Shown here piece after piece: positions 1 to 10,475 of a stretch of 64,000 bases of DNA. The notes under the pieces were generated by a model. The model did no database searches. It was given only the letters and a program-made list of their open reading frames with translations, and was not told the origin of the DNA. The stretch covers positions 12,836,001 through 12,900,000 of the forward strand of contig OX387612.1 of the NCBI GenBank assembly GCA_947568835.1, written 5' to 3'. The position numbers and the translations under genes were made by a program. The stretch's first letter is position 1. Each line of letters begins with the position of its first letter. This DNA is from Protonemura montana (Eukaryota; Arthropoda; Insecta; Plecoptera; Nemouridae).

Positions 1-179
1 GTTATGTGATACAATTTAAAATTTCCTTATTCATTACGTTTAGTTCTTAATCTACTCGTCCAAATATTTTCTTCTGGATTCTTTGTGCTGATTTCTTCTG
101 TCTCCTCACTGATATTCTCTATTCTATTATTCTGTTGTAAAATTGTTCCCCAAGCTCTATCTTGTTGAAAACTATCATC

Positions 180-569
180 TTAATTGAAGTTATTGGCTTG
201 TTTTTTAATTTCTATTGCTTCTCTGACTTTTCTAGTGAATTTCCTATCATCTCGACATAAAATCATCCTTACCGTGTCTATTTTAATGTGATGTTGAAAC
301 TCATTCCCGTGTTCTGCACAAGCTGATTGATTCAAGTGGCTTTGTTTTTCCCCAACAATGCAAAATTGTTTTGCTAATCTGATGTGTCTTTCATGTTCCT
401 TGACTCTTGTGCTAATTTTCCTACCTGTTTCTCTTATGTAAACTTTTCCACACTCACAACTTACCTCATAGACGCCTTTGCATTCTAATGGAACCTGATC
501 CTTCACTGGTCTTACCATTGTACTTATTTTTCTATCTGCCCTAAATGCTGTACAAATCTGCTTTTTCAA
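180..569 (-). pseudogene. GIY-YIG endonuclease domain of the Penelope-like element
   Basis: About 130 codons. The order GVYEVSCECGKVYI then TGR then TRVKEHERH is the GIY-YIG core with the CxC pair that Penelope endonucleases carry just inside it. In this family the domain nicks the target for target-primed reverse transcription. It follows the RT but is shifted by one frame: the RT frame ends in TGA at about 566 while the endonuclease frame is already open there, so the domain would have been the C-terminal part of one polyprotein. A conserved glycine of the usual YIGETGR is arginine here (YIRETGR), which probably weakens the active site. The open frame starts at a TTG codon and has no natural ATG, as expected for a polyprotein piece. 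Confidence 0.85.
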
Positions 570-1474
570 CAGTACTTTTTTAATTTTTCTCCAATCTTAG
601 GTACATATGGTAAAACTGTGATGGATTTGATTTCATCGAAACTGTTTTCACTAATTCCCTTTTCAACTGTCTCAGAGTTTATTTTCCTACTTTCTTTATT
701 TTTTAATCGATTCATTTTTTCAAGTACTCTTCTTATTTCTTTGGTTTTATAATCATTCTGTTGAAAAATTGTCCTAAGTGTTTCTTTTTCTGCCTCGAAG
801 TGTTCCTCATCTGTTAATCTCGCTGATCTTGTCGCTAATGTGTTTAGTACCCCCTGTTTTTTCCGAGGATGATGACATGAATCTGCGTGTAAAACCCTGG
901 TTGTGTTTGTTTTATTTTTGTAGACTTTGTGCCCTAATGAGCCATCTTCTTTTCTAATAACCAAAACATCAAGAAAAGCTAAACATCTATTCTCTTCTAC
1001 CTTCATAGTGAATTTTATCCTATCATGCTGTCTATTTATGTGTTCTAATAATGTATCCAAATATTCTCTCTCATGTTGCCAAACCAAAAAAGTGTCATCT
1101 ACATATCTGAAGAAGCATCTGGACTTGAGTTCTGCACTATTCAACGCTATTGTCTCTAGATTATCCATGAAGATATTTGCTAATGCTGGAGATAAAGGTG
1201 ACCCCATTGCTATTCCTTCTTTCTGCTGATAAATATGACCGTCCCATAAGAAATAATTGCACTTTAAACATTCTTCTATCAAATTGATCAACGTTATTGG
1301 TAGCCTAAACTTTCTATTATTTGTCTTCAAAATTCCTATCGTTTTGTTAAATGGAATGTTACTAAATAGTCCAACAACATCTAAACTAACCAGCATATCT
1401 CCTTCTTCCAAATGCACCTGTTTTACCTTTGATAAAAAGTCTTGAGAATTCTTTACAAATAATTTAGCCTTCAT
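566..1474 (-). pseudogene. Penelope-type reverse transcriptase core
   Basis: About 300 residues are open. Visible RT blocks in order: LVSLDVVGLFSNIPF (block with the first catalytic Asp), GIAMGSPLSPALANIFM (fingers/palm block) and FFRYVDDTFLVW (catalytic YVDD box), followed by FTMKVEENRCLAFLDVLV and the NTTRVLHADSCHHPRKKQG thumb region. The last two are characteristic of Penelope rather than LINE or LTR enzymes. The catalytic aspartates are intact. The frame ends by a one-base shift at the junction with the endonuclease, and the N-terminal part upstream is broken, so it cannot make a full protein. Confidence 0.9.
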
Positions 1475-2062
1475 TACTGGTTCATTACTGGACTTTTCCT
1501 ATGGTTCTAGCTATTTCATGTGCTGGTGCACCTATCACACTGGTTACAAGTTGCATTGGCACTTCCATCTCTTCTCAACTATCCTCTGCTTTTCCCAATC
1601 TATTTTGTGAATTTTTGGTAACCCATAAGCTTTTGGAATGATTGATTCTTTTGGAACTAATTCTCTTATTAACTTTTCTTCTACTGGCGCTTTCTCTAAG
1701 TATTCTGTTTATCTCTTCTCAAATTTTGTTGTGGGGTCTTTATTCAGTTTTACGTAATCCTCTGATGGTATAACTTCATCCATTTGCCTTTTGTAATCTT
1801 CTGTATTCATAATAACTGTTGAATTCCCTTTGTCTGCTTTCAAAATTACTACCTTCTTATTTTTCTTCAATTCCCTCAAAGCTTCTGTCTCTTCTGGTTT
1901 TGTGTTTTGTTTAAACTCTTCTGTTTTTCCCTTCCTTCAAATGTATGCTACATCCTGTCTTATAACATCTGCTAATTTGAAAGGTAACCTTTTAACTGCA
2001 TCTTCTGCCCCTGCTATTATTGTTTCTACTGGAATACTTTTTGAAGCTATTGCAAAATTGAA
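1475..2062 (-). pseudogene. decayed segment of the Penelope RT between N-terminal and core parts
   Basis: No long open frame remains, but short minus-strand pieces in shifting frames link the two better preserved parts. Several stops and frameshifts must lie here. I see no second element inserted in this interval. Confidence 0.55.
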
Positions 2063-2455
2063 TCACTTTTCTAAAACTCTATTACCAGCCTCTGACACAC
2101 AGGTATTAGATAAATTGTAAACTGTCTTAGGTTTTATGAATGTCCCTCTTGAACTCCAATTTCTTTGTTGTTTCCTGCAGAAGTTATTTAGCTTTCTACT
2201 AAGTTTCTCACTAGTCATTTGGTGAAGCCAACAGTTGTGATTGGAAACGATATAATCAAATCTATCCCATAAATCCAAGGAAATAAAATCACATACCTTC
2301 GATCTGCAGAAATAAATTTGTTCGTTACAAACCCAAATTTTCTTTCTTGTGTCTTGAATGGTTTTCCGTAACAACGCTTTACTGGCCCTATCAAAAATTA
2401 ACTCGGTGTTTTTATCCCTTAAGTGATGCTTGATTTTAATCCACGACGGTATCAC
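2063..2455 (-). pseudogene. Penelope RT N-terminal region
   Basis: 130 open codons, lysine/arginine rich. The end of the frame (TVYNLSNTCVSEAGNRVLEK) resembles the 'NLS...L...E..vL.kG' segment that precedes the RT core in Penelope proteins. Its position directly upstream of the RT core on the same strand, with no other gene between, supports this. Likely a DNA/RNA-binding part of the polyprotein. It is separated from the core by the decayed segment. Confidence 0.65.
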
Positions 2456-2539
2456 ATCTAAATCCCTACATCGAATCAGAAAATGTAATCTACAATCTAA
2501 GTCTATGCTGGTAGATGCTACAATGCTGCTATGCTACAA

Positions 2540-2690
2540 TCTAACTAGTATATGTTACGAAACGTCGGGAAATTTAGTAGCCCTTTACTTAGCATTCAAA
2601 ACCCAGTTCAAATAGTTTTTCTAAAAACTTGTGCTAAGGATAAATCAAGTAGACATGAGTCTAAAAACTATCATATATACATCCTCTTTA
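2540..2690 (+). repeat. Penelope terminal repeat (pLTR-like), copy 1
   Basis: The segment containing GAAACGTCGGGAAATTTAG and ending in ACATGAGTCTAAAAAC recurs at 6180-6305, 6540-6712, 33908-34077, 38580-38680 and 38690-38795. Here the 3' half of the hammerhead-like motif (GAAACGTC at 2559-2566) is present but the CTGAAGA half has been replaced. It marks the 5' end of the minus-strand PLE. Confidence 0.7.
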
Positions 2691-4230
2691 TCAGTATAAC
2701 AACATTGGTCAGACAGTTAACATTTCTTTCACTGGATAAAAGCAGTAACTGTCAATCTAAAGCACAAACAAACTACTTTTAAAACTGTCATCAGACATTT
2801 CTTAAAGCCAAGTTGGTAGAGCGTTGAAGATTACAATTCCAGCTTAAGTAGGACCTTTATTGTTCATATTAAGTGTTGCAACTAGAATGACAACTGTGTT
2901 CTATTTGCATTGCAGGCCTCGGAGCTTTGTTGGAGGGAACTCCCAACTCATCGTGACCAGACCTTGTCTACTACAACAGCTTCACACACAACAACATGGG
3001 CTGGAAGATACATATCATAGACAGCTACGAGGAGGCACGATCCAACATTTTCTACTCTGTCTCTAGTCTGGTTAATAATGTCACCAGCATTGTAGAGATG
3101 GAACACCTTGTACCACCTGACTTTGATGTGCTAAACAGAGCATCATTGTTACCACAAACATATCTTTACCAGCCCCGAGTATTACCTGCACTTTAAACAT
3201 TAGCTGGAGTTGTAGTTTATATCCACTTGGAAAGTGATGTTTGAAAAACTGATATCATCAAAATGATGATGGAAAATGTAATCCACTTGGCACAGGTTGG
3301 TAACATCGTGGTAGGAATGAAGCTCCTTAAATCTTGCCTGTTACATGATATCTTTTAGAACTTGAAGCATGCAATCCAGTAACTCATTTTGTTTGGCTTT
3401 CAATGCACATTTCAATATTCAAGTAGATTCAAGGTACTCTTGTAATTCATGGCTGCAGTATTAGTTGACCAGGCAGGCCCCAAAATATTGATTGCATGAA
3501 TCTTTGATCTCATCACGACCACGGATAGCAAGTTGCAATACTTGACTCAGTCTATCGAGGTATTCAGTGTCGTGCCTGTTCTTGGTCACCTTTGCTTCAT
3601 AAGCTGCTATCAAATCATTATGAAAGCAAGCAAACCAGAAAGCAAACAATGCAATTCTCCAACTATTACACTAACTATAAATTATAATCAGTTTTATTTA
3701 GCTAAACAGTCTTTACATGTTAAATAGAAAATACTTGTTATACATTTTGATCAGTCACTCTTGACAATTGATCTTAAATTCTATTGCTCTGTAACAATGT
3801 TCAATCTTTGTTGGCAGTAAATCACACAGCTTGATCCCTGTATTAAATGTTGAAAGTGAACATTGAAAGCTAGAACATTTATTTCTAGAACTATTTAATT
3901 CTTTATTTCAGATATTAATTGTGTGTGCTTGGCCTACATGTATTAAATATATCTTTCAATATCTTGGCATCATTTTTAATTACATTTTGTGTTTAAAAAC
4001 TAATACAGATTGGTTTCAGTCATTGTATAATCTTTATTGTTTGCAGTTTTTACACTTTGTTACGATGTCTTCCATAAACAATATGGAAGATGTTTTCCAG
4101 CTAAATCTGAGTCTCAATTTAAGTACTTGAACTGTTTTTAAACACTCATTAATTAATAGGCTGAGGTTATTTTATCCTGGAATGCAACTGCCTGGAAAAT
4201 AATATCTCTATGTCACTGTTTTAACCTTTT
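2691..4230. other. AT-rich spacer with no recognised gene
   Basis: Apart from the possible exon relic at 2915-3196 I see no supported gene. A tRNA A-box-like string lies near 2806-2830 (AAGTTGGTAGAGCG) without a matching B box. A short minus-strand open stretch at 3461-3649 has no recognisable domain and starts at a non-ATG codon in the longer reading. Confidence 0.4.
2915..3196 (+). pseudogene. possible relic exon of an unrecognised protein
   Basis: A good acceptor (tract ending TGCATTGCAG at about 2914) is followed by one frame that is open to 3196 except for a single TGA at about 2960. The product would include NNMGWKIHIIDSYEEARSN and end LYQPRVLPAL. Its composition looks protein-like, with acidic and hydrophobic segments and no low complexity. 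I do not recognise the family. With an internal stop it is either a decayed exon or a chance open stretch; the ATG at 2996 would give 66 residues. Confidence 0.3.
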
Positions 4231-5060
4231 ATATAATAATAATAATAATATATTTATTCAGCCTCAATTAATCACAGTACATGATGTTGGTACGTCAGTT
4301 ATTATGGTGCTAGTTATTATCTAAAACACATAGGAATTGTTTCACTTTGTAGTAGCATTTGGTCAGCAGATGCAGTTTTAGACTATCTTTAAATTTGTAT
4401 CCTTTTAGTTTTTTATCTCCACTGGCAGTTTGTTATATAATAATGAGCCTGCATAAATTGGGCAGTTGTCTGTCATTTTTAATCTATCTTTCGATACATA
4501 AATGTTGTTAGTTCCTCTTGTAAAATGCTTATGTACATCACAATTGTCTATTACCAGAAAGTTGTTATTATCCACTACAAATAATATTGTCAAGTAAATG
4601 TAAATGCAGGGCAATGTCTTGATCCGTAGATTTCTAAAAAGTTATTTACAAGAGTCTTTGTAATAAAAATCCGCATAGGGGTCATAGCTTGCTCCACCTA
4701 AAATGCAGAGAGCTTTTTTCTGCATAGCAAATAGTCTGGGTGCATGAACTGAGTTGCCCCACATGATAATTCCATAGCTAATTCTAGAATGAATGTGTCC
4801 ATAATATGCTAGTTTAGCTGCATCAGCGCTGCAAATGTCCAAAATCTTTTTTAAAAGGTAGGTAGCATCCTGAAGCCACTTTCAGGCGCACCCGCTTGAT
4901 GTGGCTTTCCCAATTCAATTGATTGTCTAATATAAGACCTAGAAATTGTACTCTGTTCATTTCTTTGTGAATGTACCTAACATTCATTCTTGTTGCTCTC
5001 TGTGAATGCAGATTTATTAATCTGGGATCTCAATTCATTCCACGCTTCTTCTTCAAAATG
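4231..5060 (-). mobile_element. 5'-truncated LINE (Jockey/CR1-type) 3' fragment
   Basis: On the minus strand, broken frames read the C-terminal half of a non-LTR RT: FLGLILDNQLNWESHI near 4900, then RISYGIIMWGNSVHAPRLF near 4740-4800, then a terminal part with IYAGSLLYNKLPVEI at 4405-4440. At least two frameshifts separate these. The element ends on its 3' side in a TAA microsatellite tail (4231-4250), typical of LINEs that prime on simple repeats. It is a dead 5'-truncated copy, related to but distinct from the LINEs at 18.8, 33.6, 44.7 and 63.1 kb. Confidence 0.8.
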
Positions 5061-5555
5061 ATTGATGATTGTGTACGCAAGTTGAGCATCAGCCCTTCTT
5101 ATTTATATTGTTTCCCATCCTAGTTCAGACATCCATTCAGTAGGGCTGTGGCTTCTTCCATACTAATTGCCATTACCTTCCTAGCCAACTTTTGCTGTAG
5201 TGTTTCTAGCCTGTCTTTTAACCCTTGTTGCTGATTAAATCTTGAGCGTTATTTAATGTTACTGCTTCTAATATTTTCACAACTGTGTTTCTCTTTTGCA
5301 ACAAATTACTCACCTCAATGGTTGCCCTGAACTCAAAATGTGATCTAACAAATGTTGAGTAAACATATTGATTGACCAAGATGATAATGTTCTTGAAACT
5401 CTACTCATGTAATGCAAGTTTTTCAGTATTTTTTAAAATAATTTCCCCCGAGTGAGCAATAAGAAATAGAAGCATGCATTTTGCTGACATCTCACTCTGG
5501 TTGTTATGCAATCGCTTCACTCAATATTTGGAGAGCAAAGGCTGGGAGAAGTGTG
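5061..5555. other. no recognised gene; possible SINE body at its right end
   Basis: AT-rich with no supported coding region. The last 70-100 bases, next to the tRNA-like head, probably belong to the same SINE. Confidence 0.3.
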
Positions 5556-5626
5556 ATCGAACCAGGATATGAACCCGGGACCTTCCGATTGCCGATCTGG
5601 TGCTCTAACAAGTGAGCTATTCAGGG
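5556..5626 (-). mobile_element. tRNA-like SINE head
   Basis: Read on the minus strand it has a Pol III A box (TAGCTCACTTGTTAGAGCACC), an anticodon-arm-like segment CAGATCGGCAATCGG and a B box GGTTCATATCC, with spacing like a tRNA. There is no 3' acceptor pairing partner for a true tRNA gene, and unrelated SINE body follows, so I call it a SINE head rather than a tRNA gene. A related T-arm/B-box piece (GTCCCGGGTTCATATCCCGG) lies in both arms of the palindrome near 11990 and 13575. Confidence 0.65.
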
Positions 5627-6179
5627 AAGAAGACAAGTCACCTTAGCCTCTTCTTCTGAAACCAAACAATCCTTGACTTCATGGAGGTCCTACGGTCGAC
5701 ATCCAGGCAATCAGGATCACACATCCTGGAGTAAACATAGTAAGTACCATATGCATGAAAGACAGAATTTTAATTTAATACCGTGGGGCTTTGCTGCAAG
5801 GCGCTCTCGCTTGGAAATTGTCTGCTTTCATATTTCACGTTAATTCTTACTATTTTTTTACAATAGTTAAGAAGTATTGTAACTTGTAAGAAGTTAGAAC
5901 ACATTTTCAAAGTATACAAATGTTTATAGGGTAGCAGTTATAATTGTCACATTTATCTGCAAAATAATCAGACTTGATTTAAATGGTTTCAAGCTTGGTG
6001 AAACTAGTCTATGATGGTTACACAGCTTATAAAGTTTGACTAGAACAAAGAATGATTAGAACCTTACATTTTTAAACTCTATCAATTTGGTTGCAGTAGC
6101 TTCACTTTTTCCCCATGGACTCCTTCCCCGGACATTTTATTTTCCTCTTTTCGTTTCTGTTGTTACTCCTGCATTATGC
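5627..6179. other. spacer, nothing recognised
   Basis: No open frame or repeat that I can support. Confidence 0.3.
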
Positions 6180-6305
6180 AAAGAAGTATTTTAAATTTTT
6201 AGAAAAACTATTTGAACTGGGTTTTGAATGCTAAGTAAAGGGAACATATACTAGTTACTTCTTCAGAGGTTTGAGCAGTCCTGACAATTTTCCGATAACA
6301 AAAGA
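6180..6305 (-). repeat. Penelope terminal repeat, copy 2 (core deleted)
   Basis: Matches the terminal repeat in reverse orientation, but the stretch between the TAAAGGG end and AACATATACTAG is missing, which removes the GAAACGTC half of the hammerhead-like motif. Confidence 0.7.
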
Positions 6306-6493
6306 ACCACATAAAATTATAATAATTACTTAGTTCAAGCTTCCTAAATGCATCTAAACAAAATAATCAGGGTCAATAACTTAAAAACTAATGTATTATG
6401 TATTTTCTGAAATAAGAACTCGAACACATTGGCATTTTTTAACTAACTAATTATGTGTATGGAAAAAACGCCAATTTTTCGAGGTTGTCCTAA

Positions 6494-6712
6494 CGTTATG
6501 TGATACAATCATAATTTCCTTATTCATTACGTTTAGTTCAAACCTCTCAAAACTGCTCAAACCTCTGAAGAAGTAACTAGTATGTGTTACAAAACGTCGG
6601 GAAATTTAGTAGCCCTTTACTTAGCATTCAAAACCCAGTTGAAATAGTTTTTCTAAAAACTTGTGCTAAGGATAAATCAAGTAGACATGAGTCTAAAAAC
6701 CATCATAAAGCA
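6494..6712 (+). repeat. internally deleted PLE: terminal repeat joined to the PLE 3' end
   Basis: 6494-6540 repeats the sequence at window positions 1-48 (the 3' end of the minus-strand PLE) and is followed directly by the terminal repeat with its hammerhead-like motif (6565-6598). Relative to the PLE at 1-2690 the whole coding region is missing, so this looks like a short deletion derivative. The motif's GAAA is AAAA here. Confidence 0.65.
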
Positions 6713-8690
6713 TTTTAAATAATTTCTTTCTTCATGGCTCATGGAAAGAGGATTTAGTGTAGTTTCCAATCAGCGTTGGAAAGAAAGAAATTGGCAGCAA
6801 ATCACTGAACGTGCAGATTTATGTCTTTAACTCACTAATTTGAAGCCAAATATTTACAAGTTGATATTCGAGCATCAGTTCAGCCTTCAGCCTTCAGCAT
6901 TTATTCATTTTTTGTAAGAATTTGATATATTTACATGTTTAAATGTTTATTGACAAGCTAATCTTAATACACATTGTTTCATATAGGTTAAGCTAGGTTC
7001 AAAACAAACGGATCTACAGCTGTTAGAACCAATGTGCTGCCATCCTTGTGTACAGTCCGGTAATATTTGAATTTATCTTCGAAATTTGCGAGCCAACGAC
7101 ACGCGTGGCTGTGACGCATTGTAGCCGTGCGGTCAAACAGTGTAGAGGTCAGTTATTTTGCTGCTGAAATAATTACCGTGTGTACCTAGGAAGGGTGTAA
7201 GAGCTGGGGTTGTTTGATTTCAATGAGTCTTGGCCTGTTGGATACGTTATAATATGCTGTGAGATCTTATTTCAATATCAAATGCTTGCAATGGGCAAAG
7301 TATTTTATTACTGGGGCCAGCCATGCGTCTGGCGCACGTGGTTGAATTCAGATGAGTAGACGAAGGGGGGGATACGTTATAAATGTTCGTATCTTATTTA
7401 TTTATTAATTTAAAACTCAGAACAATTATATAGTAACTAAATAATAATTAAGTAAGTACGTATCAGTATAATAATATTTAATGTTCATCAATAGCTCAGG
7501 TACAATATTGTAACGGTCCCCATGCTTTGTGACAACGCCGGTCGTCTTTACCTGCCGTCCATGATTCATACCAAAGTCTATACCCCGTTGCTGCCAGTCA
7601 TACTTCAGTAGTTGCGCCATGTGCATCGTGTGTGAGTGAGTTTGTGCGAGTGCATCGTGTGTTTCTAGTGCATCGAGTGTTTCTAGTGCATCGTGTGTTT
7701 CTAGTGCAGTGACAATGACTTTGTTCTTTGTCGAATTACACTGGACCGGACCTCTTCAAAGGTGAGCTAAAATCTTTGTTAATTCAGGTGTGCGCATGTT
7801 TCCTAGTTACAATAACTCGGCTCGTGGTCGAAGTCTTCATCAATCGTGGTTTTATAACTCCAGTATATCGGTCTGATATCATGTTTGAATTTGTTGGACG
7901 TTTGTAATGCAATTCTTGACTAGTGAAGCAAATATCCTCGATATGTTTCGCTTCCAATATCCCTTGGAGGTCAGCTGACGTTGAGCTTGGTCGACCCAAA
8001 GCAACCCTAGACTCACTCGGGTCACTGACTCTGTAAGCCTGAATTACATCGCAGACAACGACCAGGCAAATAATTATTGCTACAATTCAACCCAGCACGT
8101 GAATCTCAAAGCCCCACCGTTATATTATTTTAGAGCCAGTGTAATTCGGTAAAAAGTTGGTGATAAAATGGGCTCGGATTTATATTTAATTACATATTTT
8201 GTGTGACACAGAAACTTATGCCCATTACATTTTCTTCACGTATCTCGTTATTGTAATCGTTTTGACACTTTGTTGATGTCGAATATTTTCAAATATTTTG
8301 TCATTTTTGAAGAAAAATGCACATTTTTCTATTTTTACATTTTAAGCGCATATTTTGCCTCTTTTTAGTATGAAATAGTTTCACTCACAAGGATCAAGAT
8401 ATTTGTTCTAGAAATGCAGAAAGATTGAATGTCCATGTACGAAATTGTGAGAAAGCTATAATTAAAAGTAGGTATGAGGCAGCTAGGTTTGTGACTTCCT
8501 CGTAGTTCGGGGCTAGGTTTAGCAACCAATTAGTGGTATTCTTGGAAGACCAGACTTTAGTGTTTTAATCCTCAAAGGAGCGCTATTTGTGCAAAGAAGT
8601 CATCCCAGTGAGCTGCATGAATGAGCTGTCAATCACGGGGGTAGTGGTGTGAGATTGTTTCAAAACCAATTCGCCAAAAACCAGCATTCC
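6713..8690. other. spacer with a small tandem repeat
   Basis: No supported gene. At 7650-7703 an 18-bp unit beginning GTGCATCG is repeated three times. Short open frames near 7426 and 7784 have no recognisable domains. Confidence 0.35.
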
Positions 8691-8966
8691 TTTAAACTTG
8701 ATAACTTGAAGACGTGGATTGCAGTGCATTGTATTTAAACTTGATAACTTGAAGACGTGGATTGCAGTGCATTGCATTTAAACTTGATAACTTGAAGACG
8801 TGGATTGCAGTGCATTGCATTTAAACTTGATAACTTGAAGACGTGGATTGCAGTGCATTGCATTTAAACTTGATAACTTGAAGACGTGGATTGCAGTGCA
8901 TTGTATTTAAACTTGATAACTTGAAGACGTGGATTGCAGTGCATTGCATTTAAACTTGATAACTTG
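8691..8966. repeat. 43-bp minisatellite, about 6.5 units
   Basis: The unit runs TTTAAACTTGATAACTTGAA then GACGTGGATTGCAGTGCATT and GCA, with very little divergence between copies (mainly TGTATT versus TGCATT). Low divergence suggests recent expansion. Confidence 0.95.
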
Positions 8967-9360
8967 TTGTCATGGTCATGTATTTCTACCAAGGAATGAA
9001 CTTGTCTAGCGTCATCAATGGCCGACCCGAGCTGATATTAGCAAGGATTGTAGTTTGAATTCACACAGGGGTTTATGTTGCCAGATCAGAGCAAGTCTTG
9101 GGTAATTATTCCCCAAATAAACAAAGCATGATAATGAACAGAAGTTAAAGCTTGTTTTAACTCAGCGAGTCTGTTGCTAGCATGGACCCATGGCTCAGGC
9201 TGGTACACCTTACCATCACAAGATTCATCTCATTCACTTGATTCATTTATTGAATGCTATGCTAAGCAATTTAAGTGTTGATTGAAGTTATTATCAACAG
9301 AAATTGCAAGTTAGGAGAGGAATAAAACACGACAGCAGATTGATTCCTGAGATATTTTGC

Positions 9361-9446
9361 CTGCTCAACGCCCTCCCTGAGCTCGAGACAAAGCCTGCTC
9401 AACGCCCTCCCTGAGCTCGAGACAAAGCCTGCTCAACGCCCACACC
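9361..9446 (-). repeat. 34-bp minisatellite (GCTCAACGCCCTCCC family), short block
   Basis: About 2.5 units of a 34-bp repeat containing CTGCTCAACGCCCTCCCTGA. The same family is found inverted at 9753-10070 and again at 18170-18815 and 20041-20108. Confidence 0.85.
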
Positions 9447-9464
9447 GAACGGTTTGGCGTTTTG

Positions 9465-9752
9465 GAAACACCGATTCACGTTAGATCACCGAAGTTAAGC
9501 AACACTGCGCTGGGTCAGGTACTGGATGGGTGATCATCATACACATGACCAATTCTGTTCGGGAGAGAGGTTGGAGGGTTGAAAGTTAAGCAACACTGGG
9601 CTGGGTCAGGTATTGGATGGGTGACCATCATACACATGACCAGTTCTGTTCGGGAGATAGGTTGGAGGGATGAAAGTTAAGCAACACTGCGCTGGGTCAG
9701 GTATTGCATGGGTGACCATCATACACATGACCAGTTCTGTTCAGGAGAGTTT
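9465..9752 (+). repeat. 91-bp satellite related to 5S rRNA, array A (3 units) with extended 5S-like leader
   Basis: The first unit has the longest resemblance to a metazoan 5S rRNA gene: GAAACACCGATTCACGTTAG, then ATCACCGAAGTTAAGCAACA, then GGTACTGGATGGGTGATC. These cover most of the internal control region, including the A-box side and the box C-like GGATGGGTGA. Two further units follow without the leader. The remainder of each unit (CATACACATGACCAGTTCTG and TTCGGGAGAGAGGTTGGAGG) is not 5S. It is not a functional 5S gene because both ends of the 120-nt RNA are missing. Confidence 0.75.
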
Positions 9753-10070
9753 TGGGCTTAGGGAGGGCGTTGAGTAGGCTTTGTTTCGGGCTTTGTCTCA
9801 AGCTGGCTTCGTCTTCAGTTTAGGGGAGGCGTTTAGCAGGCCTTATCTTAGGCACAGGAGGGCGTTGAGCAGGCTTTGTCTCGGGCTCAGGGAGGGCGTT
9901 GAGCAGGCTTTATCTTAAGCTCAGAGGGGGCGTTTAGCAGGCTTTGTCTAAGGCACAGGGGGGCGTTGAGCATTCTTCGTCTCAGGCACAGGAGGGCGTT
10001 GAGCATTCTTCGTCTCAGGCACAGGAGGGCGTTGAGCAGGCTTTGTCTTGAGCTCAGGGAGGGCGTTGAT
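9753..10070 (+). repeat. 34-bp minisatellite, inverted relative to 9361-9446
   Basis: About nine imperfect units of GAGGGCGTTGAGCAGGCTTT plus a variable CTC/AGG-rich half. The 5S-like array sits between this block and the short block of opposite orientation. Confidence 0.85.
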
Positions 10071-10074
10071 TATT

Positions 10075-10361
10075 ATTTGTGGTGTTTAACGACGCACTGT
10101 TTTGACATCTGGTCATTCAGCACTTGTCTAATGGCGTCGGTGAATAAGTGGATGATGATGATGAACCTAACCTAGCCTAGAAGGAAGGAGGGGAAACCCG
10201 GTGCCGGCGCGTAGCCTACTCCTGTCGAAGACCAAGGGGACCACCGGCTTAACGTCCCTTCCGAAGGACGGTACAACTCGAACAACAGGATTCCTTCACA
10301 AATCCATGCTGTTGAGAGGTTGATAAGCAAGGCGAGTGAAGTTGCTGTACTAACTTTCATC
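10075..10361 (-). mobile_element. SINE-like fragment
   Basis: The segment containing ATTCACCGACGCCAT and CAGTGCGTCGTTAAACA on the minus strand recurs in part at 15445-15520. The part with CCGTCCTTCGGAAGGGACGT recurs at about 52875-52905. Dispersed partial copies and an (ATC)n-like simple repeat at 10149-10162 fit a short retroposon, but I cannot name the family. Confidence 0.45.
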
Positions 10362-10475
10362 CCTCTAACCTCTCTCCCGAACAGAACTGGTCATGTGTAT
10401 GATGATCACCCATCCAATACCTGACTCAGCGCAGTGTTGCTTAACTTCGGTGATCTCAGATAAACGGTGTTTACA
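10362..10475 (-). repeat. single 5S-like 91-bp unit with leader
   Basis: Reverse orientation copy. Its end again carries the longer 5S-like leader (AAACACCG, then GAGATCACCGAAGTTAAGC), showing that the leader belongs to the founder unit and not to one array only. Confidence 0.7.

Larger units (their letters stand above)
1..2690 (-). mobile_element. Penelope-like element (PLE), decayed, 3' end at or beyond the window edge
   Basis: The minus strand encodes, in order, an RT N-terminal region, the RT core and a GIY-YIG endonuclease, the diagnostic Penelope layout. The first 45 bases resemble 6494-6540, where they are joined directly to the element's terminal repeat, so I take them as the 3' end of the same family. 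The high-coordinate end (2540-2690) is a terminal-repeat segment found at five other places. The coding part is broken by several frameshifts and stops (about 1475-2062 and near 566), so this copy is dead. Confidence 0.85.

Noticed and set aside
5556-5626. A functional tRNA gene
   Set aside because: A and B boxes are present but the arms are imperfect, no acceptor stem closes and SINE-like sequence follows.
9465-9535. A functional 5S rRNA gene
   Set aside because: Only about 70 of 120 positions resemble 5S, both terminal stem halves are missing and several core positions differ.
10164-10174. Telomere-like AACCTAACCT, also at 35082
   Set aside because: Only two units at each place, expected by chance or from a repeat family.
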